This document shows positions 7,968-17,686 of a stretch of DNA of 64,000 nt, one piece after another (positions within the stretch are counted from its first letter, which is position 1; each line of letters opens with the position of its first letter). A program made the translations under genes and the position numbers. The stretch lies in NCBI GenBank assembly GCA_029866325.1, contig JARWZO010000023.1:94506-158505 (forward strand). Direction: 5' to 3'. The notes beneath the pieces are model-generated. The model saw nothing but the letters and a program-made list of their open reading frames with translations. It searched no databases and had not been told where the DNA came from. Source of the DNA: Fluviicola sp. Its GTDB lineage: Bacteria; Bacteroidota; Bacteroidia; Flavobacteriales_D; Crocinitomicaceae.

Positions 7968-10900
7968 TTGGCAACACCATTTCGGTTACTTTTTATCGGT
8001 TTATTCCTTTCAGTTTCGGGTTGGAGTCAGCAATACAATTTCCGAAATTTTACCGTAAAAGACGGAGTGGCTCAATCGCAAGTTTACACGCTGATGCAAG
8101 ATCACAGAGGGTATTTGTGGTTGGGAACCAGAGGTGGCGGACTATGCAGGTTTGATGGAACGCGCTTTGAAACGGTTACCGAAAAAAACGGACTTGTCAA
8201 CAGCTATATCCGCAAAATAAAAGAAGATAACCATCACCGTTTATGGATTGCTACCGATGATGGCCTTTCGGTGTACAACGGAAAATCATTTACCAATTAC
8301 AAACCACCAACGAAAGGTGGTCCAGTGATTGTTTACGACATTGCCATTGATCGGAATGATCGCAAATGGCTTGCCACAAGCGACGGATTGATGTGTTTTG
8401 AAAAAGGCATTTTTACAGCAATTTCGGACAAAATCCGTTTACCGAAAACCACCATTAACAGCGTTCTCATTGATCGTCAGGATCGTATTTGGCTGGCTAC
8501 CGGAAAAGGGCTTTTTCGCATCGACAAAAAAGGAGATCAGCAGGTATTGAAGCGTCTGAGTGACGAGTCGCATTACATGTCGAATGCGATCAATGTAGTG
8601 AAAGAAAGTCCAAACGGATTTATTTGGATCGGTACTTACGGTGATGGCGCTTATGTCTACGACGGTTATCATTATTCCCGCATCGACTGGCACCATGAAT
8701 TGTATACCCGAACGGTGCTCGATATTTATTGCGATGACGACAATAACGTTTGGTTTGGAACACTCAATCATGGCATCGTTCACTATAACTCGCTCACCAA
8801 AGTCTTTGGGACATTGACCGAAAAAGAGGGTTTGAGCAACAATCATGTGCGAAGCATTGCGCAGGATAACAGCGGAAGTTTGTGGTTTGGAACTTCGGGT
8901 GGCGGAATCTGCAATTACTTCGGGAAATTGTTTACCACCTACGATGTATCTTCCGGATTGGGAGGTAATTACATCTACAGCGTGTTTCGCGATAGCAAGC
9001 AACGGCTTTGGATCGGTACATCGCAAAAAGGATTGTCGGTATTATCCCAATCACGCTTTAACTCCTATAATGCGCAGAATGGTTTTGCCGATTTGAAGGT
9101 AAGAGCCACCACCGAAGACAAAAATAGCTGGCTGTATTTCGGAACCGACGGACAAGGCGTATATACTTACGATGGAACGCGTTTTGAACTCATTCCACGA
9201 CTGGAAAAAATCTATGTGCGCGGAATGTTGACCGATAAAGATGGCATTATCTGGATCGCAACAGCCGGTTCGGGGTTGATAAAAGTTGTTCCGAACGGAA
9301 CACTGCGGCCGGAAATCACCTTCATTACGATGCGCAAAGGGTTGTTGCAAGATCGATTGACCTGTATTCATATTGATCGACACAATCGCATTTGGTATGG
9401 AACAGATAATAACGGTGTTGGTGTGGTGGAAAACGGTCGACCGATCAGATTGCATGTGCGCACCAAACAAGGTTTGCGCTCAAACGCAATTCGTTCGCTT
9501 ACCGAAGACCAAAGCGGTTATTTGTGGATCGGAACGGCGGGCGCAGGCATAGCAAGTGTTTCTATTTACAATGGAAATCCGGTTCCGGTGAATTATGATC
9601 ACAGAAGCGGCCTCACCTCTTCGAATGTGTATTTATTAACCGTAGATAAGCGCAACAACCTGATCATAGGTTCCGAAACGGGTCTTGATTACATTTACCT
9701 AAATAATCAGCGCAAACTCGTTTCCATTAAACACTTCGGAAAAGGAGAAGGCTTTACGGGGATAGAAACCTGTCAAAATGCGGTTTTTAATGATACTGAC
9801 GGAACGATTTGGTTTGGTACCATTAACGGTTTATCGCGTTACAATCCGGCCAATTCACGTATCAATAAACACGAACCGATTACTCGAATCACAGATGTGC
9901 GTTTGTTCTACGAATCGTTGAATAAAACAGCTTATAAATCGGCAATTGGCGACTGGAATGCTGTCACTAAACTCCATTTGCCTTACAATCAAAATCACCT
10001 GAGTTTTGACTTTTTCGCTATCAATTTCAGCAATCCCGAAGCGGTGAAATACAAGTGGAAACTGGTTGGTTTTGATGCTGATTGGTCGCCCGAAACGAAA
10101 GAACACAGCATTGTGTATTCCAATATCAGTCCCGGGAAATATGTTTTCATGGTAAAAGCCTGCAATGAAGACGGCATTTGGAATAAAAACCCGCAATTGA
10201 TTTCCATCGAAATTACAGCTCCATACTGGCAGCGCTGGTGGTTTATTTTAGTGGAAATCGCAATTGGTCTTGGCGTCTTGTTCGGCATTTTTAGGTGGCA
10301 AACCAATCGCATTCGCACCAAATCGCGCGAAATGCAACAGCGACTTCAACTGGAAAAAGAAGTAGTTGAATTGGAACAAAAAGCCTTGCGTTTGCAGATG
10401 AATCCGCATTTTATTTTCAATGCACTCAATTCCATTCAATCGCAAATCGGGAACGGAAACGAGCAGGAAGCACGGTATTATTTAGCAAAATTCTCGCGCC
10501 TCATGCGTCAGATTTTGGACAATTCGCGCAATACGCACATCACACTGGACGAGGAAATTCAAACGCTTGAAAATTACCTATTGATTGAGCAGTATTGTAC
10601 CGGAAATCGATTTGATTACAGCATTACCTTCGATGAATCACTGGAAAAGGATTTCATCAAACTACCTCCGATGTTATTGCAACCATTCGTTGAAAATGCG
10701 ATCAAACATGGCTTTCGCTTTGGGGAAGAACACCAAGGCAAACGCGGGCACATTTCCATTCATTTTTCTGACAAAGGTGAGTTTGTGGAATGTACGGTAA
10801 CAGATAATGGAATTGGGCGTAGAGAAGCCGAACGCCTGAATGAAAACAGTAAGGAAACCTATCATCAATCAACGGCTTTGCGCGTAACGCAGGAACGCCT

Positions 10901-11012
10901 TGATTTGCAGCAGAGTGATGCCGGAAGTTCTTCGTTGGAGATTGTTGATTTGGAAGATGAGAATGGGGTTGCGCTTGGGACAAAAGTAGTGGTGAGGGTG
11001 ATGGTGATATGA
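7968..11012 (+). CDS. Two-component sensor kinase: beta-propeller (Reg_prop) repeats, Y_Y_Y domain, LytS-type kinase
   Basis: Membrane sensor of about 1014 residues. The start is placed at a TTG (7968), where a signal peptide MATPFRLLFIGLFLSVSGWSQ begins; an in-frame ATG at 7770 would add 66 residues and run through palindrome copy A, which is unlikely. The periplasmic part has at least a dozen propeller repeats of the type GYLWLGTRGGGLCRFDG and RIWYGTDNNGVGVV, then a Y_Y_Y domain ending PGKYVFMVKACNEDG. One membrane helix (WWFILVEIAIGLGVLFGIF) and a coiled coil lead to a LytS-type kinase with phospho-acceptor His in MNPHFIFNALNSIQ and the N-box QPFVENAIKHG. It probably senses a polymer or envelope signal and phosphorylates the LytTR regulator at 11301. 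Confidence 0.9.
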   Translation: MATPFRLLFIGLFLSVSGWSQQYNFRNFTVKDGVAQSQVYTLMQDHRGYLWLGTRGGGLCRFDGTRFETVTEKNGLVNSYIRKIKEDNHHRLWIATDDGLSVYNGKSFTNYKPPTKGGPVIVYDIAIDRNDRKWLATSDGLMCFEKGIFTAISDKIRLPKTTINSVLIDRQDRIWLATGKGLFRIDKKGDQQVLKRLSDESHYMSNAINVVKESPNGFIWIGTYGDGAYVYDGYHYSRIDWHHELYTRTVLDIYCDDDNNVWFGTLNHGIVHYNSLTKVFGTLTEKEGLSNNHVRSIAQDNSGSLWFGTSGGGICNYFGKLFTTYDVSSGLGGNYIYSVFRDSKQRLWIGTSQKGLSVLSQSRFNSYNAQNGFADLKVRATTEDKNSWLYFGTDGQGVYTYDGTRFELIPRLEKIYVRGMLTDKDGIIWIATAGSGLIKVVPNGTLRPEITFITMRKGLLQDRLTCIHIDRHNRIWYGTDNNGVGVVENGRPIRLHVRTKQGLRSNAIRSLTEDQSGYLWIGTAGAGIASVSIYNGNPVPVNYDHRSGLTSSNVYLLTVDKRNNLIIGSETGLDYIYLNNQRKLVSIKHFGKGEGFTGIETCQNAVFNDTDGTIWFGTINGLSRYNPANSRINKHEPITRITDVRLFYESLNKTAYKSAIGDWNAVTKLHLPYNQNHLSFDFFAINFSNPEAVKYKWKLVGFDADWSPETKEHSIVYSNISPGKYVFMVKACNEDGIWNKNPQLISIEITAPYWQRWWFILVEIAIGLGVLFGIFRWQTNRIRTKSREMQQRLQLEKEVVELEQKALRLQMNPHFIFNALNSIQSQIGNGNEQEARYYLAKFSRLMRQILDNSRNTHITLDEEIQTLENYLLIEQYCTGNRFDYSITFDESLEKDFIKLPPMLLQPFVENAIKHGFRFGEEHQGKRGHISIHFSDKGEFVECTVTDNGIGRREAERLNENSKETYHQSTALRVTQERLDLQQSDAGSSSLEIVDLEDENGVALGTKVVVRVMVI

Positions 11013-11015
11013 TAG

Positions 11016-11059
11016 CTTTTCTTTTTGTCTCCGCCTGAGGCGGAAAAGAAACAAAAAAG
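11016..11059. terminator. Palindrome in the kinase-regulator gap (11013-11300), possible terminator or repeat
   Basis: Core TCCGCCT-G-AGGCGGA (11030-11044), extended by a CTTTTCTTTTTGT/ACAAAAAAG pairing. A-rich bases rather than a clean T-run follow on the plus strand. The rest of the 288-base gap shows nothing I can name. Confidence 0.5.
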
Positions 11060-11300
11060 TCAAGGCTGTACATCCCTCGCTTGAGAACTACCCTCCATTT
11101 CACTACCGCACCCCAACTCGCTAACGTCATTAACGAATTCTTCTACAAAGAATCCGATGACTGTGCTCAAACAGGGTTTGGTTACGTTCCATTCCGCTTG
11201 TTCTCTTACACGATGAATGTAATGCCATAAAATATGAAAGTGCTCAACAAAAATTCACTGTAATAAACCAAATTTTCATTATCCCGATTAAATTTACAAC

Positions 11301-12044
11301 ATGATCAAAGCCATCATCATAGACGACAGCGAACAGGCGCGGCAAACTTTCCGCACTGACCTGCTTACTTATGCCAAAGATGTAGAAGTAATTGCCGAGG
11401 CCGGCGGTGTGGTAGAAGGCGCTAAATTGTTGAAGAAAACACAGCCGGATATTTTGTTTCTCGACATTCAAATGCAGGATGGCAGCGGGTTTGATTTACT
11501 GGATGTATTGCCTGAAATCAATTTCAAAATTGTCTTCATTACCGCTTCGGATGCACATGCGATCAAAGCGTTTCGGTATGCGGCAATCGATTATTTGCTT
11601 AAACCCATCGATCCGGACGAATTGGTAAGCGCCCTCGACAAATTTCGCCTTCAACACCTCAACGAAAACGCGAAGTATCGTTTGCTGAACGATTCACTGA
11701 AAAATCACGCGAAACCGCACGAACGGCTGGCTTTGCATTCGCAGGATAAAATCCACATTGTCACCATTAGTGATATCATTCGTTGCGAAAGCGATGTGAA
11801 TTACACCTGTTTTCATTTCAATAACGGAAAGAAAATGATGGTGACCAAAACGCTGAAGGAATTTGAAGATTTGTTGAGCGATCAGGGATTTTACCGCGTG
11901 CATCAATCACACCTCATCAATACCAAGTGCATCCGCGAATATGTAAAAACCGAAGGCGGACACTTGATTCTGAATGACAACTCAATGATTCCCGTTTCAA
12001 CGCGCAAGCGGCCGGAAGTGATGAAAATGCTGGAGGGGTTGTGA
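11301..12044 (+). CDS. LytTR-family response regulator
   Basis: A cytoplasmic transcription factor of 247 residues, partner of the kinase at 7968-11012. The receiver domain spans about 1-120: acidic pocket IIIDDSEQAR, phospho-acceptor Asp55 in ILFLDIQMQDG, the Thr/Ala switch region VFITASDAHA and the Lys in YLLKPID. The LytTR DNA-binding domain follows (about 140-247), with RLALHSQDKIHIV, ECESDVNYT-like RCESDVNYTCF and QGFYRVHQSHLINTKCI. LytTR proteins bind paired direct repeats near promoters; the target genes are not evident. It is separated from the kinase by 288 bases, so it may also have its own promoter. Confidence 0.93.
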   Translation: MIKAIIIDDSEQARQTFRTDLLTYAKDVEVIAEAGGVVEGAKLLKKTQPDILFLDIQMQDGSGFDLLDVLPEINFKIVFITASDAHAIKAFRYAAIDYLLKPIDPDELVSALDKFRLQHLNENAKYRLLNDSLKNHAKPHERLALHSQDKIHIVTISDIIRCESDVNYTCFHFNNGKKMMVTKTLKEFEDLLSDQGFYRVHQSHLINTKCIREYVKTEGGHLILNDNSMIPVSTRKRPEVMKMLEGL

Positions 12045-12060
12045 CTAACAGATTAACAAC

Positions 12061-12537
12061 CTAATCAATAGTATCCGAATCACTATTTTTGGTTTCTTCC
12101 TCTTTGGAATTTTGTCTCAAATCAACAAATCGTTCCAGGTACTTGAGAGCATTGGTAATGATCACAAATCCAACCGTTAAAATGCCAGCTGAAAGCAAAT
12201 ATCCCAAACCACACAGCACACCAATTGCTGCGATAAACCAGATAAAGGCAGCACTGGTAATTCCTGTGAGGCGATCACTTTGTTTAAAAATAACACCACC
12301 ACCTAGGAATCCGATTCCTGTGATGATTTGTCCGATAACACGTGTTGGGTCGGCTTTTTCACCGAAACTGATTCCTACCAACGTGAAAATAGCTACACCC
12401 ACACAAATGAGTACATGTGTACGGATTCCGGCGGCTTTGTTTTTGATCTCCCGATCAATTCCAACGATGGTTCCACAGGCAGTGGCTACCAACAATTCAG
12501 GTAGCATTTTGAGTAAAAAATCGAATTCCTTTAGCAT
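12061..12537 (-). CDS. MgtC/SapB-family membrane protein
   Basis: A 158-residue inner-membrane protein. It shows the MgtC-family signature CGTIVGIDREIKNKAAGIRTHVLICVG near the N-terminus and GQIITGIGFLGGGVIF in the next helices. At least four hydrophobic segments are visible, with a short charged C-terminal tail (KEEETKNSDSD). It lacks the extra C-terminal cytoplasmic domain of Salmonella MgtC. The family is linked to magnesium limitation and ATP synthase control in some bacteria, but most members have no tested role. It lies 11 bases after the arsC-like gene on the same strand and is probably cotranscribed. It is convergent with the response regulator. Confidence 0.88.
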   Translation of the reverse strand: MLKEFDFLLKMLPELLVATACGTIVGIDREIKNKAAGIRTHVLICVGVAIFTLVGISFGEKADPTRVIGQIITGIGFLGGGVIFKQSDRLTGITSAAFIWFIAAIGVLCGLGYLLSAGILTVGFVIITNALKYLERFVDLRQNSKEEETKNSDSDTID

Positions 12538-12548
12538 CGCACTTCGGA

Positions 12549-12908
12549 TTATGATTGAATCAATTCGGTGATCAAAATTGCCGGACGACCAATCACGGCC
12601 CGGTTTCCTTTTACCACAATTGGGCGTTCCATCAGCTCAGGATACTTGATCATGGCTTTGATCCATTGCTTGGGCGTCATTTTGCGGTCGGCAAATTTGG
12701 TTTTATAGATTTCTTCTTTTGTTCGCACCAATTGTCGGGGTTTGATTCCCAATTTGACGATCAACGTCGAAAGCTGTTCCTCTGTGAGTGGATGTTTGGT
12801 GTATTCGATGATTTCCACCTCGTCACCAAAGCTTTCCAACATACACATTCCTTCGCGGCTTTTGGAGCACTTCGCGTTGTGGTAAATTTGAATTTTTTCT
12901 TCTGACAT
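12549..12908 (-). CDS. arsC: ArsC-family arsenate reductase-like protein
   Basis: A 119-residue thioredoxin-fold protein of the glutaredoxin-coupled ArsC family. The catalytic Cys is Cys14 in YHNAKCSKSREG, and the conserved Arg residues appear in ELMERPIV and RAVIGRP. Family enzymes reduce arsenate to arsenite using glutathione/glutaredoxin; Spx/MgsR regulators share the fold, but the Cys-Ser-Lys-Ser-Arg loop and the RP motifs favour ArsC. No arsenite pump or arsR lies adjacent, so a housekeeping role is possible. A TATCTTTA box lies about 20 bases upstream (12928-12935, minus strand). It heads the arsC-mgtC pair. Confidence 0.85.
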   Translation of the reverse strand: MSEEKIQIYHNAKCSKSREGMCMLESFGDEVEIIEYTKHPLTEEQLSTLIVKLGIKPRQLVRTKEEIYKTKFADRKMTPKQWIKAMIKYPELMERPIVVKGNRAVIGRPAILITELIQS

Positions 12909-13004
12909 GACAACGAATCTTGGAGAGTAAAGATAGTGGGAAAATTAACGTACGTTTAACATGGATGATGTTAGCCTTGGAGTGGCTAGTTCGATTTGTT
13001 GATT

Positions 13005-13109
13005 TTCCCGAAAAAATCACGAAATGAAATTCGGGAATTTTAGTGTTCGCAATTTTTAGTGTTCGGGAAATTGCGAACACCAAAAATTTCAACTTACTGA
13101 AAAGTAAGT
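13005..13109. repeat. Cluster of three hairpins between ilvA and arsC
   Basis: TTCCCGAA/TTCGGGAA arms at 13005-13037; AATTTTAGTGTTCGCAATTT paired with AAATTGCGAACACC at 13036-13089; and ACTTAC/GTAAGT at 13092-13109. The middle element shares TAGTGTTCGCAAT...ATTGCGAACAC with the perfect palindrome at 41420-41447. The last one may help end ilvA transcription, but its T-run is weak. Confidence 0.65.
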
Positions 13110-13152
13110 AGTTAATAAACTATATAACTAGTCAAAACTAATAAAATAATCT

Positions 13153-14397
13153 TCACCCGATCAACTGACTATACAACGCAAAATTTTCATTGAGGTACTC
13201 ATACGAAAATCCAAATTCATCCAATCGGTCGAAAATAGGTTGTAAAAACGAACGGTCTTGCAACTCGATTCCCACCACAGCCGGACCACTTTCACGGTTG
13301 TTTTTTTTGGAAAACTGAAAATAGGTAATGTCGTCATCCGGACCCAAAATTTGGGTCACAAAGGTCTTTAATGCTCCTGGGCGCTGTGGAAATTCAATGA
13401 GAAAATAATGCTTCATTCCGGCATGTAAGAGCGCGCGTTCCTGAATTTCAGGCATACGCAGATTATCGTTGTTGCTTCCACTCACGATACACACCACATT
13501 TTTCCCTACAAACTCGGTTCCCGATTCCTCCAAAGCGGCAATCGTTAATGCTCCCGCCGGTTCTACAACCAAGGCTTCTTCGTTGTACAATCGCAAAATG
13601 GTCGCGCACACTTTTCCTTCTGGAACGGTTCTGATTTCGTCTAAGTGTGCCTTACAAATATCGAAGGTCAATTCACCCACGCTTTGCACAGCGGCACCAT
13701 CTACAAATTTATCGATGGTGGTTAACCGTGTTACTTCTCCATGCTCAATCGCAGCTTTCATGGAAGCCGCTCCGGCTGGTTCCACACCGATTACTTTTGT
13801 ATCCGGACTCAATTGTTTCAATACCGTCAGCAATCCCGCCGCCAAACCGCCGCCGCCAATAGGAACCAATACCACATCAATGGGTGAATCGGTTTGTTCC
13901 AACAATTCCAAACCTATGGTTCCTTGTCCGGCAATTACCAGCGGGTCGTTGAAAGGATGAATAAACGGTAAGTTGTTTTTCTCGGAATAAGCAAGCGCCG
14001 CCGAATAGGCTGCATCGAAGGTATCTCCGCATAATTCAACCGAAACCCACGATTTCCCGAACAATTTCACCTGATTGATTTTTTGCTTGGGCGTAGTTTC
14101 TGGCATGAAGATGGTTCCGTTGACACCCATTTCGGCACAGGCAAATGCCACGCCTTGCGCATGATTACCAGCACTTGCGCATACGATTCCTACCGCTTTT
14201 TCGTCCGGAAGCAAGGAGTTCATTTTGGTAAATGCGCCTCTGATTTTGTAAGAGCGAACGCGTTGTAAATCTTCACGTTTCAGCCATACTTGCGCCCCCG
14301 ATTGATGCGAAAGTTGCTGGTTGAGCAACAGCGGAGTAACCGGAATTACCCCGCGCATGGCTGTTGCTGCTTGTTTTACTTGATCGAGATTAACCAT
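13153..14397 (-). CDS. ilvA: Threonine dehydratase (threonine ammonia-lyase)
   Basis: PLP enzyme converting threonine to 2-oxobutanoate, the first isoleucine-specific step. The start at 14397 (MVNLDQVKQAATAMRG) is chosen because it overlaps the ilvC stop by 8 bases (ATGGTTAA) and gives the usual N-terminus. The 414-residue protein has the PLP lysine Lys51 in SYKIRGAF, the phosphate-binding loop VPIGGGGLAAG and SGSNND. A short ACT-like regulatory domain (about 325-414, MKHYFLIEFPQRPGALKTFV) probably confers feedback control by isoleucine. It is the last gene of the ilv operon and is translationally coupled to ilvC. Confidence 0.95.
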   Translation of the reverse strand: MVNLDQVKQAATAMRGVIPVTPLLLNQQLSHQSGAQVWLKREDLQRVRSYKIRGAFTKMNSLLPDEKAVGIVCASAGNHAQGVAFACAEMGVNGTIFMPETTPKQKINQVKLFGKSWVSVELCGDTFDAAYSAALAYSEKNNLPFIHPFNDPLVIAGQGTIGLELLEQTDSPIDVVLVPIGGGGLAAGLLTVLKQLSPDTKVIGVEPAGAASMKAAIEHGEVTRLTTIDKFVDGAAVQSVGELTFDICKAHLDEIRTVPEGKVCATILRLYNEEALVVEPAGALTIAALEESGTEFVGKNVVCIVSGSNNDNLRMPEIQERALLHAGMKHYFLIEFPQRPGALKTFVTQILGPDDDITYFQFSKKNNRESGPAVVGIELQDRSFLQPIFDRLDEFGFSYEYLNENFALYSQLIG

Positions 14398-15448
14398 GAA
14401 CCACTTCGGTTTTTGGTCGCAGTTTGCGGACTTCACGACCTGTTTGCCACAATTCCGAATCGTGGATTTCTTTCAATTCCGTATTCAAGGTTTCGCGGTA
14501 ATCGGCTTTGCTCCCTGCGGCGATCACACGTGCTGCTTCTCTGCCCGATTTTACTTCTTCGTACAATGATTCAAATACCGGAAGTGCTGCGTCGCGGAAT
14601 TTCCCTTTCCAGTCCAACGCCCCGCGCTGTGCAGTTACCGAGGTGTTTGCATACATCCAATCCATACCGTTTTCGGCAACCAACGGCATCAAACTTTGGG
14701 TCAATTCTTCTACGGTTTCATTAAATGCTTCCGAAGGTGAATGACCGTTTTTACGTAAGACTTGATACTGTGCTTCGAACATTCCAGCCAAAGCTCCCAT
14801 TAAAATTCCACGTTCGCCGGTGAGATCGGAATAGACTTCTTTGCGGAAATCGGTTTCAAACAAATAGCCCGATCCCACTCCGATTCCGAGTGCAATGGCG
14901 GTTTCTTTGGCTTTCCCGGTGAAATCCTGATACACTGCTATACTCGAGTTGATGCCTTCGCCTTTTAGAAACAAGCGGCGAAGCGATGTTCCGGATCCTT
15001 TCGGAGCTACCAATACCACGTCCACGTCTTTCGGTGGAACAATGCCTGTTTGTTCGTGAAAAGTGACACCGAAACCATGCGAAAAGTAAAGTGTTTTTCC
15101 AGTGGTCAATTGCGGTAAAACGGATTTCCACGCATCGATTTGACCGGCATCTGAAAGTAAATAACAGATCACCGAAGCTTGTTTACTAGCCATTTCAATG
15201 TCGAATAAGGTTTCTCCCGGAATCCAGCCGTCTTCCAAGGCTTTTTGCCAGCTTTTTCCACCTTGGCGTTGACCAACAATGACGTTGAAACCGTTGTCTC
15301 TGAGATTTAATGATTGTCCCGGACCTTGCACGCCGTAACCGATCACAGCGATGGTTTCGTTTTTTAAGGTTTCGAGCGCTTGTTCGAGTGGGAATTCTTC
15401 ACGGGTAACTACTTGTTCTGCTACTCCTCCAAAATTGATTGTTGCCAT
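14390..15448 (-). CDS. ilvC: Ketol-acid reductoisomerase
   Basis: NADPH-dependent isomeroreductase that converts acetolactate and acetohydroxybutyrate to dihydroxy-acids. The 352-residue product has the Rossmann motif IAVIGYGVQGPGQSLNL, the NADPH specificity loop VIVGQRQGGKSW, and the KARI core with APKGSGTSLRRLF, YSDLTGERGILMGALAG and FNETVEELTQSLMPL. The length and single C-terminal domain are those of class I enzymes. It begins 16 bases after ilvN and its stop overlaps the ilvA start, placing it firmly in the operon. Confidence 0.95.
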   Translation of the reverse strand: MATINFGGVAEQVVTREEFPLEQALETLKNETIAVIGYGVQGPGQSLNLRDNGFNVIVGQRQGGKSWQKALEDGWIPGETLFDIEMASKQASVICYLLSDAGQIDAWKSVLPQLTTGKTLYFSHGFGVTFHEQTGIVPPKDVDVVLVAPKGSGTSLRRLFLKGEGINSSIAVYQDFTGKAKETAIALGIGVGSGYLFETDFRKEVYSDLTGERGILMGALAGMFEAQYQVLRKNGHSPSEAFNETVEELTQSLMPLVAENGMDWMYANTSVTAQRGALDWKGKFRDAALPVFESLYEEVKSGREAARVIAAGSKADYRETLNTELKEIHDSELWQTGREVRKLRPKTEVVHG

Positions 15449-15464
15449 TTTTTTTGTTATTTGA

Positions 15465-15983
15465 TTATACTAATTCGTTGATAAATGCTTCCAATGTTTT
15501 CATCGGTTTGGTAACCGCTACTCTACCCGACCGGGCAAATTCCAAAAGGTCGAATGTGTCTAAATCGGCCACAATGTGATTGATCGCTTCTTCATGACCG
15601 GTCAATTCAAATACGGCATAAGCCGGAGAAACCGATAACAGTCGCGCGTTGTGACGACGTATGATTTGCTCTAATTCAGTCATGCGGTTTTCATCCATTC
15701 TGACTTTCATCAGCGCTAATTCTTGGTAAACGATATCGGTATCACAGTGGTAAAAAGCCTTCAATACGTCGACTTGTTTTTCAAGTTGAGCCACCACTTT
15801 ACGCACCTGCAATTCAGTTTCGCGCAAAACAATCGTGTAGCGATATACATCTTTGAGTTCGGTTTCAGAAGCCGTAATGCTATCGATGTTGATGTGTCTT
15901 CGGGTAAAAATGATGGTCAATCGATTCAGGATCCCGATGGTGTTTTCGGTAAAAACCGATATATTGTATCGTTGCTTTTCCAT
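15465..15983 (-). CDS. ilvN: Acetolactate synthase small (regulatory) subunit
   Basis: Regulatory partner of IlvB that binds valine for feedback inhibition. The 172-residue protein starts MEKQRYNISVFTENTIGILNRL, the canonical ACT domain opening, with ARRHINIDSI-like RRHINIDSITASE after it. A second domain follows (about 80-172) with MKVRMDENRMTELEQI and FELTGHEEAINHI. It lies one base downstream of ilvB, so translation of the two subunits is probably coupled and stoichiometric. Confidence 0.94.
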   Translation of the reverse strand: MEKQRYNISVFTENTIGILNRLTIIFTRRHINIDSITASETELKDVYRYTIVLRETELQVRKVVAQLEKQVDVLKAFYHCDTDIVYQELALMKVRMDENRMTELEQIIRRHNARLLSVSPAYAVFELTGHEEAINHIVADLDTFDLLEFARSGRVAVTKPMKTLEAFINELV

Positions 15984-15984
15984 G

Positions 15985-17685
15985 TTAATTGAGTCTTATT
16001 TCGGCTACCGAAGCGCCGGTTTCTATCATTGGGAATACGTTTTCTTCGCGTTCCACTACACATTCCAAAAAAGCGCTTCCTTCGGTTCTCAGCAAGGTTT
16101 CCAGCGCTTGTGAAAAAGCATGACCTGCATCTACCTGTTGAGCAGGAATGCGGTAACCTGAAACGATGGTCACAAAATCGGGATTCACGATTTCGGTAAA
16201 CGAATAACGTCGGTCGAAAAACAGCTGTTGCCACTGGCGCACCATTCCCAAAAAATGATTGTTGAGGATAATGATTTTTACCGACAACCCATGTTGCAGA
16301 ATGGTTCCCAATTCTTGAATAGTCATCTGAAAACCACCGTCACCAATGATGGCAACCACTGTTTTATCCGGACGTGCCAAACTGGCTCCAATAGCTGCGG
16401 GCAACGCAAATCCCATGGTTCCCAAACCGCCGGAGGTGATGTTGGTCCGAGCATTCAGATAGCTGAAATAACGAGAAGTAATCATTTGATGTTGACCCAC
16501 ATCCGTCACCACAATCAAATCTTGGTGTTGTTTGTTCCAAGTGCTCAATTCATTTACAACACGCGCCATATTGAGCTTTTCCCTATCGGGAAAAACAGCA
16601 GGTTCGATAACTTCAGCTCTTTCCACAGCTTCCAAATCGCGAAACTGTTGCAACCATTGACCATGTTGGTTTTCATTAACCAGATCGAAGAGCAACTCCA
16701 AAGCTCGGTTTGCATCGGCATGAACCGCAACAGTAGCCGGAATGATTTTATTGAGCTCGGAAGCGTCGATATCGATGTGAATCACTTTCGCTTGTTTGGC
16801 ATAACGCGATACATCTCCGGTAACGCGGTCATCAAAACGCATTCCAACTGCAATCAGCACATCGCATTCGTTGGTGAGTAAGTTGGGGGCATAGTTTCCG
16901 TGCATTCCTAAATAACCCACATACAAGGAATGATCTGCCGGAAAAGCTCCCAATCCCAACAAGGTTGATGCCACCGGAATGCCTGTTTTCTCCGCGAACT
17001 GAAGCAACCGTTCTTCGGCTTGACTCAACAAGATTCCTTGCCCGACCAACAAATACGGTTTTTGAGCGTTGTTGATCAGAGCTGCCGCTTCAGCCAACAA
17101 TTCCACATCCGGCACAGGAACAGGGCGATAACTTCTGATTTCAGTGCACGGTTCGTAGTGAAAATCCGTAAGTCCGAACTGTGCGTCTTTGGTGATATCG
17201 ACCAATACAGGTCCGGGGCGGCCACTCGCGGCAATGTAAAATGCTTTTGCTAGCGCCGAAGCAATATCTTCTGCACGTGTTACCTGAATGTTCCATTTGG
17301 TCACCGGCATCGAGATTCCGATCACATCCGTTTCCTGAAATGCGTCGGTTCCCAACAAATGCGAAGCCACCTGACCCGTAATACACACAAGCGGTGTGGA
17401 ATCGATCAGTGCGTCTGCCAAACCGGTTATAAGATTCGTGGCGCCCGGACCCGAAGTTGCAAAGACAACACCCGTATGTCCGCCGGCTCTAGCAAAACCT
17501 TGTGCAGCGTGTACCGCACCTTGTTCGTGTCGCACCAAAATGTGGCGAATGGTTTCCTGATAATCGTACAAAGCATCATAAATGGGCATAATCGCTCCAC
17601 CGGGATAACCGAATATGGTGCTGATGTTTTCTGATTGGAGGCATTTCATCACAGCCTCTGCTCCTGTTATGCGTTGTGTTTCCAT
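15985..17685 (-). CDS. ilvB: Acetolactate synthase large (catalytic) subunit
   Basis: Thiamine diphosphate enzyme that condenses two pyruvates, or pyruvate with 2-oxobutanoate, to feed valine, leucine and isoleucine synthesis. The 566-residue protein has the catalytic Glu54 in VRHEQGAVHAAQGFAR and the FAD-binding middle domain. The ThDP motif IIGDGGFQMTIQEL...NNHFLGMV is in the C-terminal third. The order ilvD-ilvB-ilvN has one-base gaps on both sides (17686 and 15984). Nothing is missing relative to the family. Confidence 0.95.
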   Translation of the reverse strand: METQRITGAEAVMKCLQSENISTIFGYPGGAIMPIYDALYDYQETIRHILVRHEQGAVHAAQGFARAGGHTGVVFATSGPGATNLITGLADALIDSTPLVCITGQVASHLLGTDAFQETDVIGISMPVTKWNIQVTRAEDIASALAKAFYIAASGRPGPVLVDITKDAQFGLTDFHYEPCTEIRSYRPVPVPDVELLAEAAALINNAQKPYLLVGQGILLSQAEERLLQFAEKTGIPVASTLLGLGAFPADHSLYVGYLGMHGNYAPNLLTNECDVLIAVGMRFDDRVTGDVSRYAKQAKVIHIDIDASELNKIIPATVAVHADANRALELLFDLVNENQHGQWLQQFRDLEAVERAEVIEPAVFPDREKLNMARVVNELSTWNKQHQDLIVVTDVGQHQMITSRYFSYLNARTNITSGGLGTMGFALPAAIGASLARPDKTVVAIIGDGGFQMTIQELGTILQHGLSVKIIILNNHFLGMVRQWQQLFFDRRYSFTEIVNPDFVTIVSGYRIPAQQVDAGHAFSQALETLLRTEGSAFLECVVEREENVFPMIETGASVAEIRLN

Positions 17686-17686
17686 G